A stretch of 64,000 bases of DNA, from contig OZ038451.1 in assembly GCA_964036195.1 (NCBI GenBank), positions 23,949,927-24,013,926 on the forward strand, in the 5' to 3' direction. The notes below the pieces were generated by a model. That model worked only from the letters and a program-made list of their open reading frames with translations, had not been told where the DNA came from and did not search any database. The stretch comes from Sphaerolaimus hirsutus (taxonomy: Eukaryota; Nematoda; Chromadorea; Monhysterida; Sphaerolaimidae). Shown piece by piece: positions 1 through 11,658 of the stretch (its first letter is position 1; every line of letters starts with the position of its first letter). The position numbers were made by a program, and so were the translations under genes.

Positions 1-192
1 GATGAAAAGAGTGATTATATAGGTGAAAATTGGCAAAATGATGCAAATCTTGGCGATTTTGAGGTAACTTTGAGATTTCACTATTGTTTGTACAATACAT
101 GCTTGTGAATGTCACAATGTGACAGTGAAATTTCCGCTTGTGACACCAGAAAATCCGCTTGTGACATTCACAAGTGTACAACCACTTACGCC

Positions 193-1298
193 TAGTGATG
201 TAAAAGCGCCATGGCGCTGGCGCCTGGCGGTAGCGCCAAACCAAAAAGCGCCATGGCGCTTTTGGCGCTTGGCGCCTTTTTGCCATGGCGCTTTTGGCGC
301 TTGGCGCTATAATGCCGTGGCGCCATTGGCGCTTGGCGCTCACAGTTTAAAAAGCGCCAAAAAAGCGCCATACCATCTGTGTACGTTTTCGATAGGTGGC
401 ATCAAAAATGCCATCAAAATATGAGATGATTGCTTTTTTGTTCCATCCAATTCTTCCATCACCTAACACTTGTGGTCCACACATCCAAATTTCATTGATA
501 TGAATATAAATAGCACAACTTCACTTGCTTCACTAAGCTACTGAAACTTTCTGCATTCAGAAAAAAACTACCTATATAAATAGCATGCTGATTGTACACT
601 TTACAATCTACCTAACTATCATCTCACATTTATTATACAGACAATCCGTTGAATACGACTCACTGAATAACTCCCCTTGTTGACCAAGTGATAAAAAATA
701 CACCCTTGAATAACTCCCCCATCTGGGTATTTGATATGTACATATATCCATCAATGATTTACATTCCGATGAAGACAAATTTTTGCATGGATACCTTGTT
801 TTTGTTGTCGTTAAACTATCAAATAGCCGGATTACATGAGTTTAGGGAATGCATTCATACAATGAATAACGTGCAAGTTCCGAGGGAAAAAACTCCTCCT
901 AGAATAGCACCTTGAAAACATTACTCCCCTAGGGTCTTATTTGAGGATATACTATACGGTACTTGCATTCACTGTGAGTAAATGTTTTGCACAAATTTTC
1001 AGGCAGCTTCATTCATAAAGTAGAGGAACAGCTTTGTGTATTTGGCATCCAGATATTGATGTACATGGCTAATTAAAAATCGACCATGAAATTTTTGGCG
1101 CTGGCGCTATTGGCGCTTGGCGCTATAGTCCTCTGGCGCCATTGGCGCTTGGCGCTACGGTCTGGAAAAGCGCCATGGCGCTTTTGGCGCTTGGCGCTAA
1201 AATCGTCTGGCGCCATTGGCGCTTGGCGCCGCAATGCGAAAAGCGCCATGGCGCTTTTGGCGCTTGGCGCCAAAACTCTGGCGCTTTTTACATCACTA
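193..1298. mobile_element. hAT-like non-autonomous element, GGCGCC-word family
   Basis: The termini are inverted (TAGTGATGTAAAA at the left, TTTTTACATCACTA at the right) and flanked by the same 8-bp duplication, CTTACGCC, at 185-192 and 1299-1306, the target-site length of hAT transposons. About 190 bp of overlapping GCGCCATGGCGC and GCGCCAAGCGCC words lie just inside each end. The middle (about 400-1085) is AT-rich with no convincing gene. Open frames across the arrays are repeat artefacts. I infer a MITE moved by a transposase encoded elsewhere. Confidence 0.85.
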
Positions 1299-1306
1299 CT
1301 TACGCC

Positions 1307-1936
1307 GCCTATGATGTGGATCATTTTTCAGTTGTTTTTTTCCAGATTTTTTTCCGTTTCAGCGACGACTGGACGATTTTTAAGCTGACTGATTTTTCTC
1401 GATGTTTTCCTCACTGTGAAGCGCCTTTTATGCTTCATTAACAGCAGATACAGAGAAGTAGCAAATGGAAAGGTAGTGAGTCACTGACTGACATAATGTG
1501 TGTATGCTCGCATAAATATTTATACATTTTCCATGTTTTTTTTACAACACAGGCCGCATCAAGTCCACAAACACTTAGCATCCACTAAATTCCCACAAGT
1601 ATTCAATGGGCAGCCGCACATGACACATAAAGGTGACAAAGCCACAGCTAAATTCATCGCAGCCACAACTCGCAGTTGCGTGGAACATGATATTGTTAGA
1701 AAAATGTGGCAAATATTATTGGCCTCTGGGTTGACTCCTGTAGCTTAGTTCAGTTGGAAAGTGAAAGGGTGTTTTGTTCGTAGCTAGCATCGCACTAATG
1801 ACGAATATCGTATTTGATCTGATAATTCCTCTGGAATAATTACCTCATTTTGAAAAGCCCCCACAAAATCTGTAAAAAAATTATTACCCAGGTATTTCGG
1901 CCAGGAAAGCGTAAAAAAGTATAAGGATATTTTATA
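1307..1936. other. Non-coding spacer
   Basis: I see no gene here. It is ordinary AT-rich sequence between a hAT-like element and a short TA-flanked palindrome. The small open frame at 1500-1748 has no recognisable domain. Confidence 0.5.
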
Positions 1937-1938
1937 TA

Positions 1939-1986
1939 CCGTATTTCCTCGAAATACCCCCCGGGGGGTGATTCGAGGAAATACGG
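1939..1986. mobile_element. Minimal TA-flanked palindromic MITE (CCGTATTTCCTCG family)
   Basis: A 48-bp near-perfect palindrome begins CCGTATTTCCTCGAAATAC, ends in its complement, and has TA on both sides, consistent with Tc1/mariner-type insertion. It is the smallest copy of a family also seen at 7959-8414, 8983-11104, 33318-33393, 34820-35251 and 37244-37695. Confidence 0.7.
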
Positions 1987-2120
1987 TAAACGTAAAAAAT
2001 TCATATGCGTTCTATTTGACATTGTACATTGGAAAGTACCAATATTTTTACCTTCAGATGGGTCTAACACTGATTTATATGCATAATATCTTCATGTGCT
2101 TTTTGTAATTAAATCTGATA

Positions 2121-3485
2121 CCGTATTTCTTCTAAAAGAATGGCAGGTCTCCAATAGAAGGGTGTCTCCAATAGAAGATACACAAAATGCTCGAATTGTG
2201 CCAAATGCATAACAAATAAAAACTATCAGCAGTCGCTGTGTTTTAGTGGCTTTGGTCCATCGATTTTGTGCTATTTTCACACCAAATGTTGAATGAACCT
2301 TATGTATTGTCATTGTTTGCACTGCCTGTGACCAGGGTTGGTTTTATAAAAATCATTTGTATACAAATTGTATAAAAATTGTATAAAAATGTATTTTATT
2401 TGTATTTTATTCTTGTTTCATTTTATTTTATTTTATTTTATTCCAAAATCATAATAAAATAATAAAATGGAACCATTTTACAAAAATTTTACAAAAATGT
2501 ACAGAAATTTTACAAAAAATCAGAATCTTGCATGCAAGGCCAGAAAAACTTTATAATTAGACCTAAACGTGAAAAACGGGTGACAAATCTTTCCATTACT
2601 TTGCAGAACTTACATGCAGTAGCAAGTGTACAGTGACAATTATTGATAATAATGGTTTGCATTTTCACTAGAAAGAGTACTGGAGTGTGCGGGACATTTG
2701 TAAAATGTCATGCAAAGTGTCAATTGTCATGATGAATGTAAAGTAAAGAGTCAATTGACATCTCAAATGTCAAGCAAAGTGTCAATTGTCATAATAAATG
2801 TCATGCACTGTCAATTGTGTATCTGAATCTTGTGTTTTTGTATCCAACTATTATGTTTTTGTATCCAGATGTTATTTTTTGTATCCAAATGTTGACATAA
2901 GATTTGGATACAAAACCAACAACAAGATTTGGATACAAAACAAGATTTGAATACAATTTGCTTGACAGTTGCCACTTTAATTGTTATTTGTCATGACAAT
3001 GCACACTTTACTTAACATTTGTCATGACATTTGATGCTTTGCGTGACATTTCATATGACATTTGACACTTTACAGGGCTTGGAACTGATCCAGCTCCATG
3101 GATAAACATGTTGAACCATAAGCAAGAAGAGAAAAATTTTACAAAAATTATGAATTTTTATACAATTTTTACAAAAATATGAATTTGTATACAATTTTAC
3201 AAAAATTTGAATTTTTATACAATTTTTATTTTTATTTTGAAATTTTCCATTTTATTTTATTTTATTTTATTCTTAAATTTTCCATTTTATTTTTATTTTT
3301 TTATTATTTTTTTCTGAGATTTTGCCAACCCTGCCTGTGACGTAACACTTTGAAAAGGCTTGGCAGAACTTGAAAAAGATCGGCTGAAATGTTGACAAAA
3401 AATAGAAGGCCGTTCTCCAATGAAGGGCAGGTAAAAAAGTTGACGACAGTGATAGAAGGGTGCCCTTCTATTAGAAGAATTACGG
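2121..3485. mobile_element. TA-flanked MITE (CCGTATTTCTTCT family) split by a hAT-like element
   Basis: The left end CCGTATTTCTTCTAA and the right end TTAGAAGAATTACGG are inverted and flanked by TA (2119-2120, 3486-3487). Sub-terminal sequence (ATAGAAGGGTG, TCTCCAAT) is also inverted between the arms. The element is interrupted by the hAT-like element at 2333-3333. Related ends delimit the large nest at 4042-13591. Confidence 0.7.
2333..3333. mobile_element. hAT-like element, TTTTACAAAAAT / TTTTATTTTA word family
   Basis: The termini CAGGGTTGG and CCAACCCTG are inverted and flanked by the 8-bp duplication CCTGTGAC (2325-2332 and 3334-3341). Arrays of TTTTACAAAAAT, TTGTATACAATT and TTTTATTTTA occupy both sub-terminal zones. 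The centre (about 2690-3080) is an inverted block rich in TGTCATG and TGTCAA words, probably a further nested element. No protein is encoded. Confidence 0.85.
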
Positions 3486-3780
3486 TAAATAACTCTCACT
3501 CAAATGTTACTGATCACAATTTTGTTTGCTGCGCGTGGTGCGGCAATTTTTAACACGTAAATAAAAATACCGAAATACCCGGGTATTTCGGGTAAACGTA
3601 AATACGTTTTTGCAACACTGGTAGATCGTAAATGTCAAAACCAAGCTTAACTCGATTCTTACTGGATTTGGCGCTTGTGCACTTTTAGAACACAACTCTT
3701 CATTTAATAACATTTTTGGCAGTGCCTCACTAAAAAAGAAATTAGTTTCTTGCCACAAGACACACCTTGTTGTGGTGTAG

Positions 3781-4021
3781 TTTGCTATTGTTGGTTTATT
3801 GTACACTGGGTTCTACTGTACATCAATGCAAACGTGGGGAGACAGAGATTCCATCGTTCTATGAATGCTCCAGGATAACAGGGAGTAAAGACCAGTGTGG
3901 AACGACAGAGTCATGTTACAAGGTGACCAGCTACCCAACAAAGACATGCATTGATAAAGGACTGATGGAAAAGTGTCCAACTCTGACAAATAGCAATACT
4001 AAGCAGAACCCATGTTTTGTG
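3781..4021 (+). CDS. First visible exon of a cysteine-rich secreted-type protein
   Basis: The exon follows an AG acceptor (GGTGTAG) and ends at a strong donor (GTG|GTAAGT). It encodes a hydrophobic, signal-like stretch and then about 60 residues with seven cysteines, including QCKRGE, FYEC, SKDQC and ESCYKV. There is no in-frame ATG, so an earlier exon probably carries the start. It ends in phase 0, matching the exon starting at 16356, so both probably belong to one extracellular protein split by an intron of over 12 kb full of transposons. The cysteine spacing loosely recalls nematode extracellular tandem modules; that family call is uncertain. Confidence 0.55.
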
Positions 4022-4682
4022 GTAAGTAATGCACGCACTTAACGTATTTCTTCTAATAAACTGCGTTCGGATCAAGTCCGGCAGTCACTTTTTGAACGGA
4101 CTTCTGACGCTATAACTCACGCTGTGGGGGGAGTTAAGAGCTGAAATTTGGGGGGAATATAGCTGACCAACGCAGATGCAACTGCGACCCGTTTTAGTTT
4201 GGGTCGCCATGCGAGAAAAAAACTTGTGCGGTTTTCGCTGACCGGATCAAGTCCGGCACCCAATGGTTCTTCACCACTTCGGGTGCCATAACTCCAGATA
4301 CACGAACAGAATGAATCTGAAGCGTGGGGGGGGGTTTAAAGCGACACCCACCGCTTACTGTACACAGGATGGCGAGCGCCACTGACACGCAATAAGTGCT
4401 GCTCGCCGCGTATCAAGCATTTTTTGATGGATGCACTGTCCGCATCCGGACTGATTGGCACTTCTAGATTTTCATTGAAGAAAAATGGTTAGTTTACACT
4501 ATATTTACAGTAAACAGTACGTTTTTGTAAGTTTTACAATCCTACAGTACCATACCATACTGTACAATGTGACAAAATTTCCTGTCCAGTGTGAACTTCT
4601 TCTGACCTCCCTTGAGTTGCATACTAAAAATACACTTAAAATTGATTTTTTGTCAGACACTTTAAAAGTTGGTCTAGGATGC

Positions 4683-6576
4683 TGTTGTGTGCACGGGAAA
4701 CAGGGCTCACAGCGTGCTGAGTCCGTGGCACACAGGCAGGGATTCACAGTTGAGTTGATGAACTGGCAAGTGGACCTTGAACAATAGGCGAAGCCAAGTC
4801 CACAGTGCCAACAACCAAGGATGGAGAAATTGCGTTTGAGATGTGGTGTCGTTGCGTTTTGTGTGTAACGTCGCTTGGCGACACGGGTCTCAAAGTCTTA
4901 GCATCTCATATTCATAGATGGTCACCCCCCGAAGGGGACATGAATAATGAGGGAAAATGAGTCAATGAACATCAACTGACCTGAACACCCAAGTAGTCAC
5001 TACTCAAGATTGGTTGAAACATAAAAGTTACCGGTTCAGACCAAACACCCAAAATCCTATACAACTGTGGAAATGCAAGTGTATAGAATGTAGTGGACTC
5101 CAACTACAACAGTCCCCCCCAAGTTCACCCTACAGGGGGAACTGACAGAAAACACAATGATCAAATTCATACCAATATCACAACAAACAATGTAAACATA
5201 TTAATGATATAAAAGTCACAATTGTGAATTATCACCTATCCTTGGAGTTGCAGTGTTTCTTGAATTTCTTCTTGTGGTTACTCTGCCCATTGAATTCCAT
5301 ATCTTGTGGACTGGCTGGTTGCTGCTTGGTTGGTATGTTGAATGGGTGGTGTGGCTGATCAGGATTTTGTGGTACTTGATGATGGGTGTTATCTGTTTGA
5401 TGGTTGGGTGTCTGGGTTCTGCCAGTGTTGACGATTGTCAGCTGGGGTATATTCAGATCTTCAGCATTGCTGATTGATGGCCAGAGTGGTGTTTTTATTT
5501 ACTGGTGTCACTCATTGACAGCCAGCATGCTGGTTTGGGTTGTCAGTGTTGCTGCTTGACAACTGGGATGGTTAGGCTGTCGGTGTCACTGCTTGACATC
5601 CGACCAGTTTGCCTCAGTTCCTGGTGTTTGACAACTGGGGGTTTTAGGCTGTCGGTGTCTCTGTCGGACAGCCGACCTGTTTGCCTCTGTTGCCAGTGTC
5701 TCTGCTTGCCGACCAGGGTTTTTGGGCTGTCGGGGGTTGCAACCGCTGCTGGGTTGCTGTTTGCAGTGTTGGACATCATTGTGTCCCTGCTTACGCTCAA
5801 TTGGCGTCATATGCTCGTTGCTTGCTCTGGACGGCAGAAGGTGTGGGGACCGCTGTTGCTAGCGGCGCTACCACGGGCCGGAAGGTGTGGGGACCGCTGT
5901 TGCTAGCGGCGCTACCACAGGGCCGGAAGGCGTGGGGACCGCTGCTGCTAGCGGCGCTACCACGGGCCGGAAGGCGTGGGGACCGCTGTTGCTAGCGGCG
6001 CTACCACAGGCCGGAAGGTGTGGGGACCGCTGTTTCTAGCGGCGCTACCACGGGGCGGAAGGCCGGGAGGGTGCTGCCGATGTCACCGGGGGACAATCGG
6101 TGGCGGGTTCGTATGGCTTGAGATGTTTCAAGCCAGTGTGGTCACCATGTTGTGTGCACGGGAAACAGGGCTCACAGCGTGCTGAGTCCGTGGCACACAG
6201 GCAGGGATTCACAGTTGAGTTGATGAACTGGCAAGTGGACCTTGAACAATAGGCGAAGCCAAGTCCACAGTGCCAACAACCAAGGATGGAGAAATTGCAT
6301 TTGAGATGTGGTGTCGTTGCGTTTTGTGTGTAACGTCGCTTGGCGACACGGGTCTCAAAGTCTTAGCATCTCATATTCATAGATGGTCACCCCCCGAAGG
6401 GGACATGAATAATGAGGGAAAATGAGTCAATGAACATCAACTGACCTGAACACCCAAGTAGTCACTACTCAAGATTGGTTGAAACATAAAAGTTACCGGT
6501 TCAGACCAAACACCCAAAATCCTATACAACTGTGGAAATGCAAGTGTATAGAATGTAGTGGACTCCAACTACAACA
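4683..6576 (-). mobile_element. Short non-autonomous LTR retrotransposon (TRIM/LARD-like)
   Basis: Two 429-bp direct repeats, 4683-5111 and 6148-6576, start TGTTGTGTGC, end CTACAACA and differ by only one base that I could see, so the insertion is young. A 4-bp target duplication ATGC flanks the element, and the interrupted fold-back arm reads through when it is removed. On the minus strand a primer-binding-like TGGTGACCACACTGG directly follows the LTR, and a G-run polypurine-like tract precedes the other LTR, so transcription should run on the minus strand. The 1036-bp interior encodes no Gag, protease or reverse transcriptase. Confidence 0.85.
5815..6065. repeat. GC-rich tandem repeat inside the LTR element
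   Basis: About five copies of a unit of roughly 50 bp containing GTGTGGGGACCGCTGTTGCTA and GCGGCGCTACCACGGGCCGG. They give repeated open frames on the plus strand that are not evidence of a gene. Their role in the element is unknown. Confidence 0.7.
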
Positions 6577-7958
6577 ATGCCCTCATGAGGATAGTTTGAG
6601 GTATAAAGTTGTGTAAAAAACCTTACCCCAAAAATGCCCTGCTAAAGAATTTTATTGGGGGTCAATGTGATGACAACACCTATGACATCATTGCAGTAAA
6701 GATTTGTACCACAATGATGTCATAGGTGACATCATCAAATTGACCCCCATTAAGATTCTTTAGCAGGGCATTTTTGGAGTAAGGTCTTTTGGTCAACTTT
6801 ATACCTTTAACTATCCCCAAGAGGGCATTCTAAACCAACTTTTAAAGTGTCTAACAAAAAATCGATTTTAAGTGTATTTTAAGTATGCAACTCAAGGGAG
6901 GTCAGAAGTTCTGTTGATCAGCACTGGACAGGAAAATTTGCTGCATTCTACAGTATGCTATGGTACTGAAAAGTTGTAAAACATACAAAAAAACTGTTTA
7001 CTGTAAAAATCATGATAACAGTATGGTGTTTAAATTTTACATTATCATATCTACTGTAAATTCAAATACCCATCAATTGTGCAGGTGGAAACCATTCACT
7101 GACGCAGCTGGACGTGGTCGCTTCAGGGCGCGTCAAGAAGGGCAGAATTAACTCAAGTTGCTGATTTAACTTAGTGGTCATTTGAATTCTTTCTGAAAAA
7201 AAGTTTTTGGATACCGGACCAGATGCGGACAGTGCGTCCATAAAAAAACGCTTGATACGCGGCGAGCGGCACTTATTGCGTGTCAGTGGCGCTCGCCATA
7301 TTGTGTACAGTAAGCAGTGGATGTCGCTAGTGATGTTAAAGGCACCGGGAAAAATGGCACCGCACCGCACCGGCACCTTTGCCAACGCATGAAAAGGGCA
7401 CCTGGCACCCTGGGGCACCGGCCAGAAAATGGCACCGCACCGCACCGGCACCGGTGCCTTTTGGAAAAAATGGCACCGGCACCGAAGGGCACCGGCGGGT
7501 TGCCGGTGCTAGCACCGAAAGGCACCGCACCGGGCTGGAAAATCTGAAGTAAATATCGGGCAGTTTCTCAGTGGTCTCACCTTTGGAAGTGCATATTTCC
7601 ATGAATTTTCAACCGATTTGGATGGTTGAGCACTTAAAATGATCAGAATGATGTGGCAATCACTTTTATGAAGCAATAACAATGATTACAAATGAAAGAT
7701 AAAATATTTAATTCACTACAATGTCCATAGCCACTATTGTCTACTGATCGGAGTCGTTGCTGTACAGAGAATGGAGCTATCTCTGACAACAAATTTTGAA
7801 CAAAAAAGTAAGATTGAACAACAAAATTTTAGATTCGCTCATCAGATCACGTATCGGGTATAATGGATTTCACAGTAGGTATATTTTTTTGATGGGAGGG
7901 TTACAAAATAGGCAAAAACGGTTGGGTAAATATATCGCTGTTTTTTGAAATATGAATA

Positions 7959-8414
7959 CCGTATTTCCTCGAAATACCCCCGGCCCCGGGGGGTTTATTG
8001 TTTCAGAGTGAGAATTTTGAGGGGGGGTTAAACGAGGGGGGGGGGTATTTCGAGGGGGGGGGTTATTATTTCGCCAGAAATTTTTTGAAAATCAAGTACT
8101 AAATTGTCGTCTGAAACGTACGCAGACAGCGAAAATGCAACAAAAATCGCCATTTATATGACTCTAAAGACTTGTATAAGTGTGTAGACGTATAATCATA
8201 GTTCTCACATATCAGAGTCATCGTTTTTAACGTGTGTTTTGCATTACCCAGATGACAAACCGCAGCCTTTGTCATTTACGTTCTCTATACACTAAATTTG
8301 GGGGGGGGTATTTCGAGGGGGGGGGGGTTATAAGTTCATAGTGTCCATTTTGAGGGGGGGGGTATTTCGAGGGGGGGGGTATTTCGAGGGGGGGGGTATT
8401 TCGAGGAAATACGG
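7959..8414. mobile_element. TA-flanked MITE, CCGTATTTCCTCGAAATAC family
   Basis: CCGTATTTCCTCG at the left and CGAGGAAATACGG at the right are inverted with TA on both sides (7957-7958, 8415-8416). The sub-terminal zones are G/C homopolymer tracts alternating with TATTTCGAG. The interior has the family core (CAGACAGCGAAAATGCAAC, GTTCTCTATACACT) shared with 34820-35251 and 37244-37695. It is non-coding. Confidence 0.75.
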
Positions 8415-9055
8415 TAAGCACATGCTATGGACAAAATTGCACAGCACATGAAGCCTTGGCCGGTGCCTTTCCCGGTGCCTTTTACTTTGGCCCTGGTGTA
8501 GTGATGTAAAAAGCGCCAGACTTTTGGCGCCAAGCGCCAAAAGCGCCATGGCGCTTTTCCGGAACTAGCGCCCAGCGCCAATGGCGCCACAGCAAAATGG
8601 CGCCAAGCGCCAAAAGCGCCATGGCGCTTTTCTGGACCTTAGCGCCAAGCGCCAAAGGCGCCAGGGGGCCATGGCGCCAAGCGCCAATGGCGCCAGCGCC
8701 AAAATGATATTGCCTTTAATGATACAGGTGAGACAAAGTACTATTTTCTTCAGTTTCAATAACTTGTATTGCCTCCAAAAAGACAAAAATGGTCAAATAA
8801 TGGAAATCAATAAGTTTTCTTGCTCAACAGCTTGGTTCAAATAGATAGCAAATTGCCTCTCTGAAGCGGTAGAAGCTGAAAAATTGTCTGGGTTGGGGGT
8901 TGCAGCGTTTCAATCTATTGGATATTTCAAGATTTTAAGTGCAAACTGTGAGATAACAAAGTAAAAATAGCTAAATTACATACTGTATTTCCTCAAAATA
9001 CCCCCCCCCCCGGGGGTGATTGTTTCAGAGTGAGAATTTTGAGGGGGGTTAAACG

Positions 9056-10125
9056 GGCCAGGCCTATTTCGCACAGAGGCCTGTTTCGCACAAACGCCTG
9101 TTTCGCACACGCCTGAAACCCGTGTCGCACAAACGCCCGTGTAGCACAAAAATGATGCCTGTGCGAAACGGGCCTATGTGCGAAACAGGCGTCTGTGCGT
9201 GTGAGTCAAGCGTGTGACCGGGCACTCCAACTTTACCCCCCCCCCCAGCACAATTGGTGCCAGGCGGCGCAAGCTGGCTGTATAATGCGCAGACAATGCA
9301 ACATATTGAATGACGCAATGCGACAGGGTTTCAGTCACAAAAGTCATGGAAAATGCCCTGCAAAATGGCAACTCGGTTGACACTAAGGTTGGTAAACCGG
9401 AACCGAACTTCGGTACCCAAAACAGTTTTGGGGATAGTTTAGTTTACCAACGCTAGTGCACGTTCCATGTTCTGGATGCACTAGCGTTGGTAAAATAAAC
9501 TAGACCCGAAACTGTTTCGCGTACCAACGTTCAGTTCCGGCTCCCAACCCTAGTGCCGCATTGTTTGCAGAACAATGTGGCACAAGCGTTTGTAACAACG
9601 ACCTGAATACCGGTACATGAAAAGCAGGTATTCAGGTCGGCTTTACTGCCCTGCAAAATGGAAACTTAATTCTGCGAACAATGCGGCACTAGCGTTGGGA
9701 AACTGGAAGTGAACTTTGGTACCTGAAAAAGTTTAGTTTAGTTCAGTTTTCCGGTTTTCCAACGCTAGTGCCGCATTGTTTGCAGAATTGAGTTTCCATT
9801 TTGCAGGGCATTTTTTTCACTTTTGACCGCGTAAAATGTCAAATGTCTTGTAAAGTGTCAAAAATCATGGAAAATTCCTTGCAAAATGAAAACTCAGAGA
9901 GCCAGCGCCGAAGGGGGAAGGGTAAAGTTGAAGTTGGTGACATATGCACAGATGCCTGTACCGCACATATGCCTGTTCCGCAAATACGCCTGTTCCGCAC
10001 ATACGCCCGTTTCGCACAGGCATCATTTGTGTGCGAAATGGGCATTTGTGCAACACGGATTTCATGCATGTGCGAAACGGGCGTTTGTGCGAAACAGGCG
10101 TATGTGCAAAACAGTGCACCCTCGG
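9056..10125. mobile_element. Element with 8-bp duplication and GCCTGTTTCGCAC words
   Basis: GTTAAACG occurs directly at 9048-9055 and 10126-10133, and removing the intervening DNA restores the MITE core. Both sub-terminal zones are full of GCCTGTTTCGCACAAACG-type words in inverted orientation, which produce cysteine-rich open frames that I regard as repeat artefacts. The outermost bases do not form a clean inverted repeat. The middle (about 9385-9790) holds further inverted AACCGGAACCGAA sequence. Confidence 0.6.
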
Positions 10126-10317
10126 GTTAAACGAGGGGAGGTATTTAGAGGGGGGCTTATTATTTCGCCAGAATTTTTTTGAAATTCCAGTAATAAATTG
10201 TCGTACGCAGACGTAGAAAAATACAACAATAACCGCTATAAATATATAAGAGTCTATTGGCTTATTTAAGTGTGTAACACTGTTCTAACGTAACAATTCA
10301 TTGTTTGGTTTGAAACG

Positions 10318-10926
10318 AGTGTGCTACTCGAAACATGTAAGCGCACAAAACATTTTGTATCATGACACACGCACACGCGCCCATGAAACACGTTGTATCA
10401 TTACACACGCCCATGCGCTCATGAAACACGCAGGTTTGCCCATGAAACACGCGCGCGCGGTGTCATAGCAATGTATGTGCGCGCGTCACATTTAATTATT
10501 TTTTTGGTAAGTATAATCAACTGTTGTCAGCGCTCTATATCACCTATTTACATGCGTGCTAAATTGCGTTTGATGCCTCTGATAGTTAAACGTGCGATTT
10601 TTTCAACTGACGTATGAACAGATTTACACTATGCACACGCTCACGGTAATCAATATTGGGCACATTCAAATTATCCATGCTGCCAGCCGCGCATTCACGA
10701 CTTGCCAATCAGAGTAATTATCGACACTCTACTTAACAAATTATCAGTACACAGATTGCTCACTCACGCATTGCTATGACACCGCGCGCGCATGTTTCAT
10801 GGGCAAATCGGCGTGTTTCATGAGCGCATGGGCGTGTGTAATGATACAACGTGTTTCATGGGCGCGTGTGCGTGTGTCATGATACAAAATGTTTCGTGCG
10901 CCTACATGTTTCATTGGATCCCCCCG
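10318..10926. mobile_element. Fold-back element with 9-bp duplication (Mutator-like by target-site length)
   Basis: TTTGAAACG flanks the element at 10309-10317 and 10927-10935. The arms are long inverted repeats of CATGAAACACG, TTGTATCATGACACACGC and GCGCGCGCGGTGTCATAGC. A 9-bp duplication suggests Mutator-type transposition, but no transposase is present and the very ends are imperfect. Confidence 0.6.
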
Positions 10927-11658
10927 TTTGAAACGTGTGTTTTGCATTGCCCGAATCACAAACTGAAGTTTTGTCATGTATGTTCTCTGTACACTCAATT
11001 TTGGGGGGGGGGGTATTTCTAGGGGATGGGTAATTATTTCATAGTGTCCATTTTGAGGGGGGGGGGGGTATTTCGAGGGGGGGCGGGATTTCGAGGAAAT
11101 ACAGTATCTGAGTAAAATATCTATGTAAAATAATCACATACATGGCCAAAAATTGCTGAAAATAGGCAATAAGGCACATGAACACCGCGGCGCAATTATC
11201 ATTCTCTGGCGCTTTTTTGGCGATTAAAAAAATGGTAGCGCCAAGCGCCAATGACGCCACTGGAAAGTAGCGCCAAGCGCCAAAAGCGCCATGGCGCTTT
11301 TCGGAAACACGGCGCCAAGCGCCAATGGCGCCACAGCATTTTAGCGCCAAGCGCCAAAAGCGCCATGGCGCTTTTTGCTTTGGCGCTAGCGCCAGGCGCC
11401 AGCGCCATGGCGCTTTCACATCACTACCCTGGTGCTAGCACCTTTGGCACCGTCAAAAAAATGGCACCGCACCGCACCAGCACCGGTGCTATTCTGAAAA
11501 AAATGGCACCGGCACCGGCATGGCACCCCTTCGGTGCCCAGCACCGGGGCACCGGTGCCCCGGTGCCTTTACATCACTAGATGTCGCCTTTAACCCCCCC
11601 CCCCCCCCCCAAGTTTCAGATTCATTATGTTTGTGTATCTGGAGTTATGGCACCCGAA

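Larger units (their letters stand above)
8983..11104. mobile_element. TA-flanked MITE (CTGTATTTCCTC variant) split by two insertions
   Basis: CTGTATTTCCTCAAAATACC at the left and TTTCGAGGAAATACAG at the right are inverted and flanked by TA. The interior matches the core of the CCGTATTTCC family, but two other elements (9056-10125 and 10318-10926) have expanded it. Each leaves a target duplication within the MITE core. Confidence 0.7.
8499..11426. mobile_element. hAT-like element, GGCGCC-word family, with nested insertions
   Basis: The ends TAGTGATGTAAAAAGCGCC and GGCGCTTTCACATCACTA are inverted, with the 8-bp duplication CCCTGGTG at 8491-8498 and 11427-11434. GCGCCAAGCGCC and GCGCCATGGCGC arrays lie at 8508-8705 and 11205-11420. 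It sits inside the GGCACC-word element and hosts the MITE at 8983-11104. Confidence 0.85.
7328..11579. mobile_element. hAT-like element, GGCACC-word family, hosting further insertions
   Basis: The ends TAGTGATGTTAAAGGCACCG and GTGCCTTTACATCACTA are inverted and flanked by the 8-bp duplication GATGTCGC (7320-7327 and 11580-11587). The sub-terminal arrays are GGCACCG and GCACCGCACCG words at both ends. Its outer termini are almost the same as those of the GGCGCC-word elements although the filling word differs. It is inserted in the right arm of the fold-back and contains the elements at 7959-8414 and 8499-11426. Confidence 0.85.

Noticed and set aside
195-424. Trp/Ala/Arg-rich open frames in GGCGCC arrays
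   Set aside because: They recur in every array on both strands and follow the repeat word; no conserved protein.
5505-6185. Leu/Ala-rich open frames in the LTR element interior
   Set aside because: They are generated by the GC-rich tandem repeat and lie antisense to the element's likely transcription.
8500-8700. CRISPR-like regular repeats
   Set aside because: The words are short, overlapping and inverted, without spacers, and sit inside hAT-like ends with target duplications; the DNA is animal.
9801-10216. Cys-rich frames (ETGVCAKQAYV-like)
   Set aside because: Products of the GCCTGTTTCGCAC word array; the same peptides appear in several frames.
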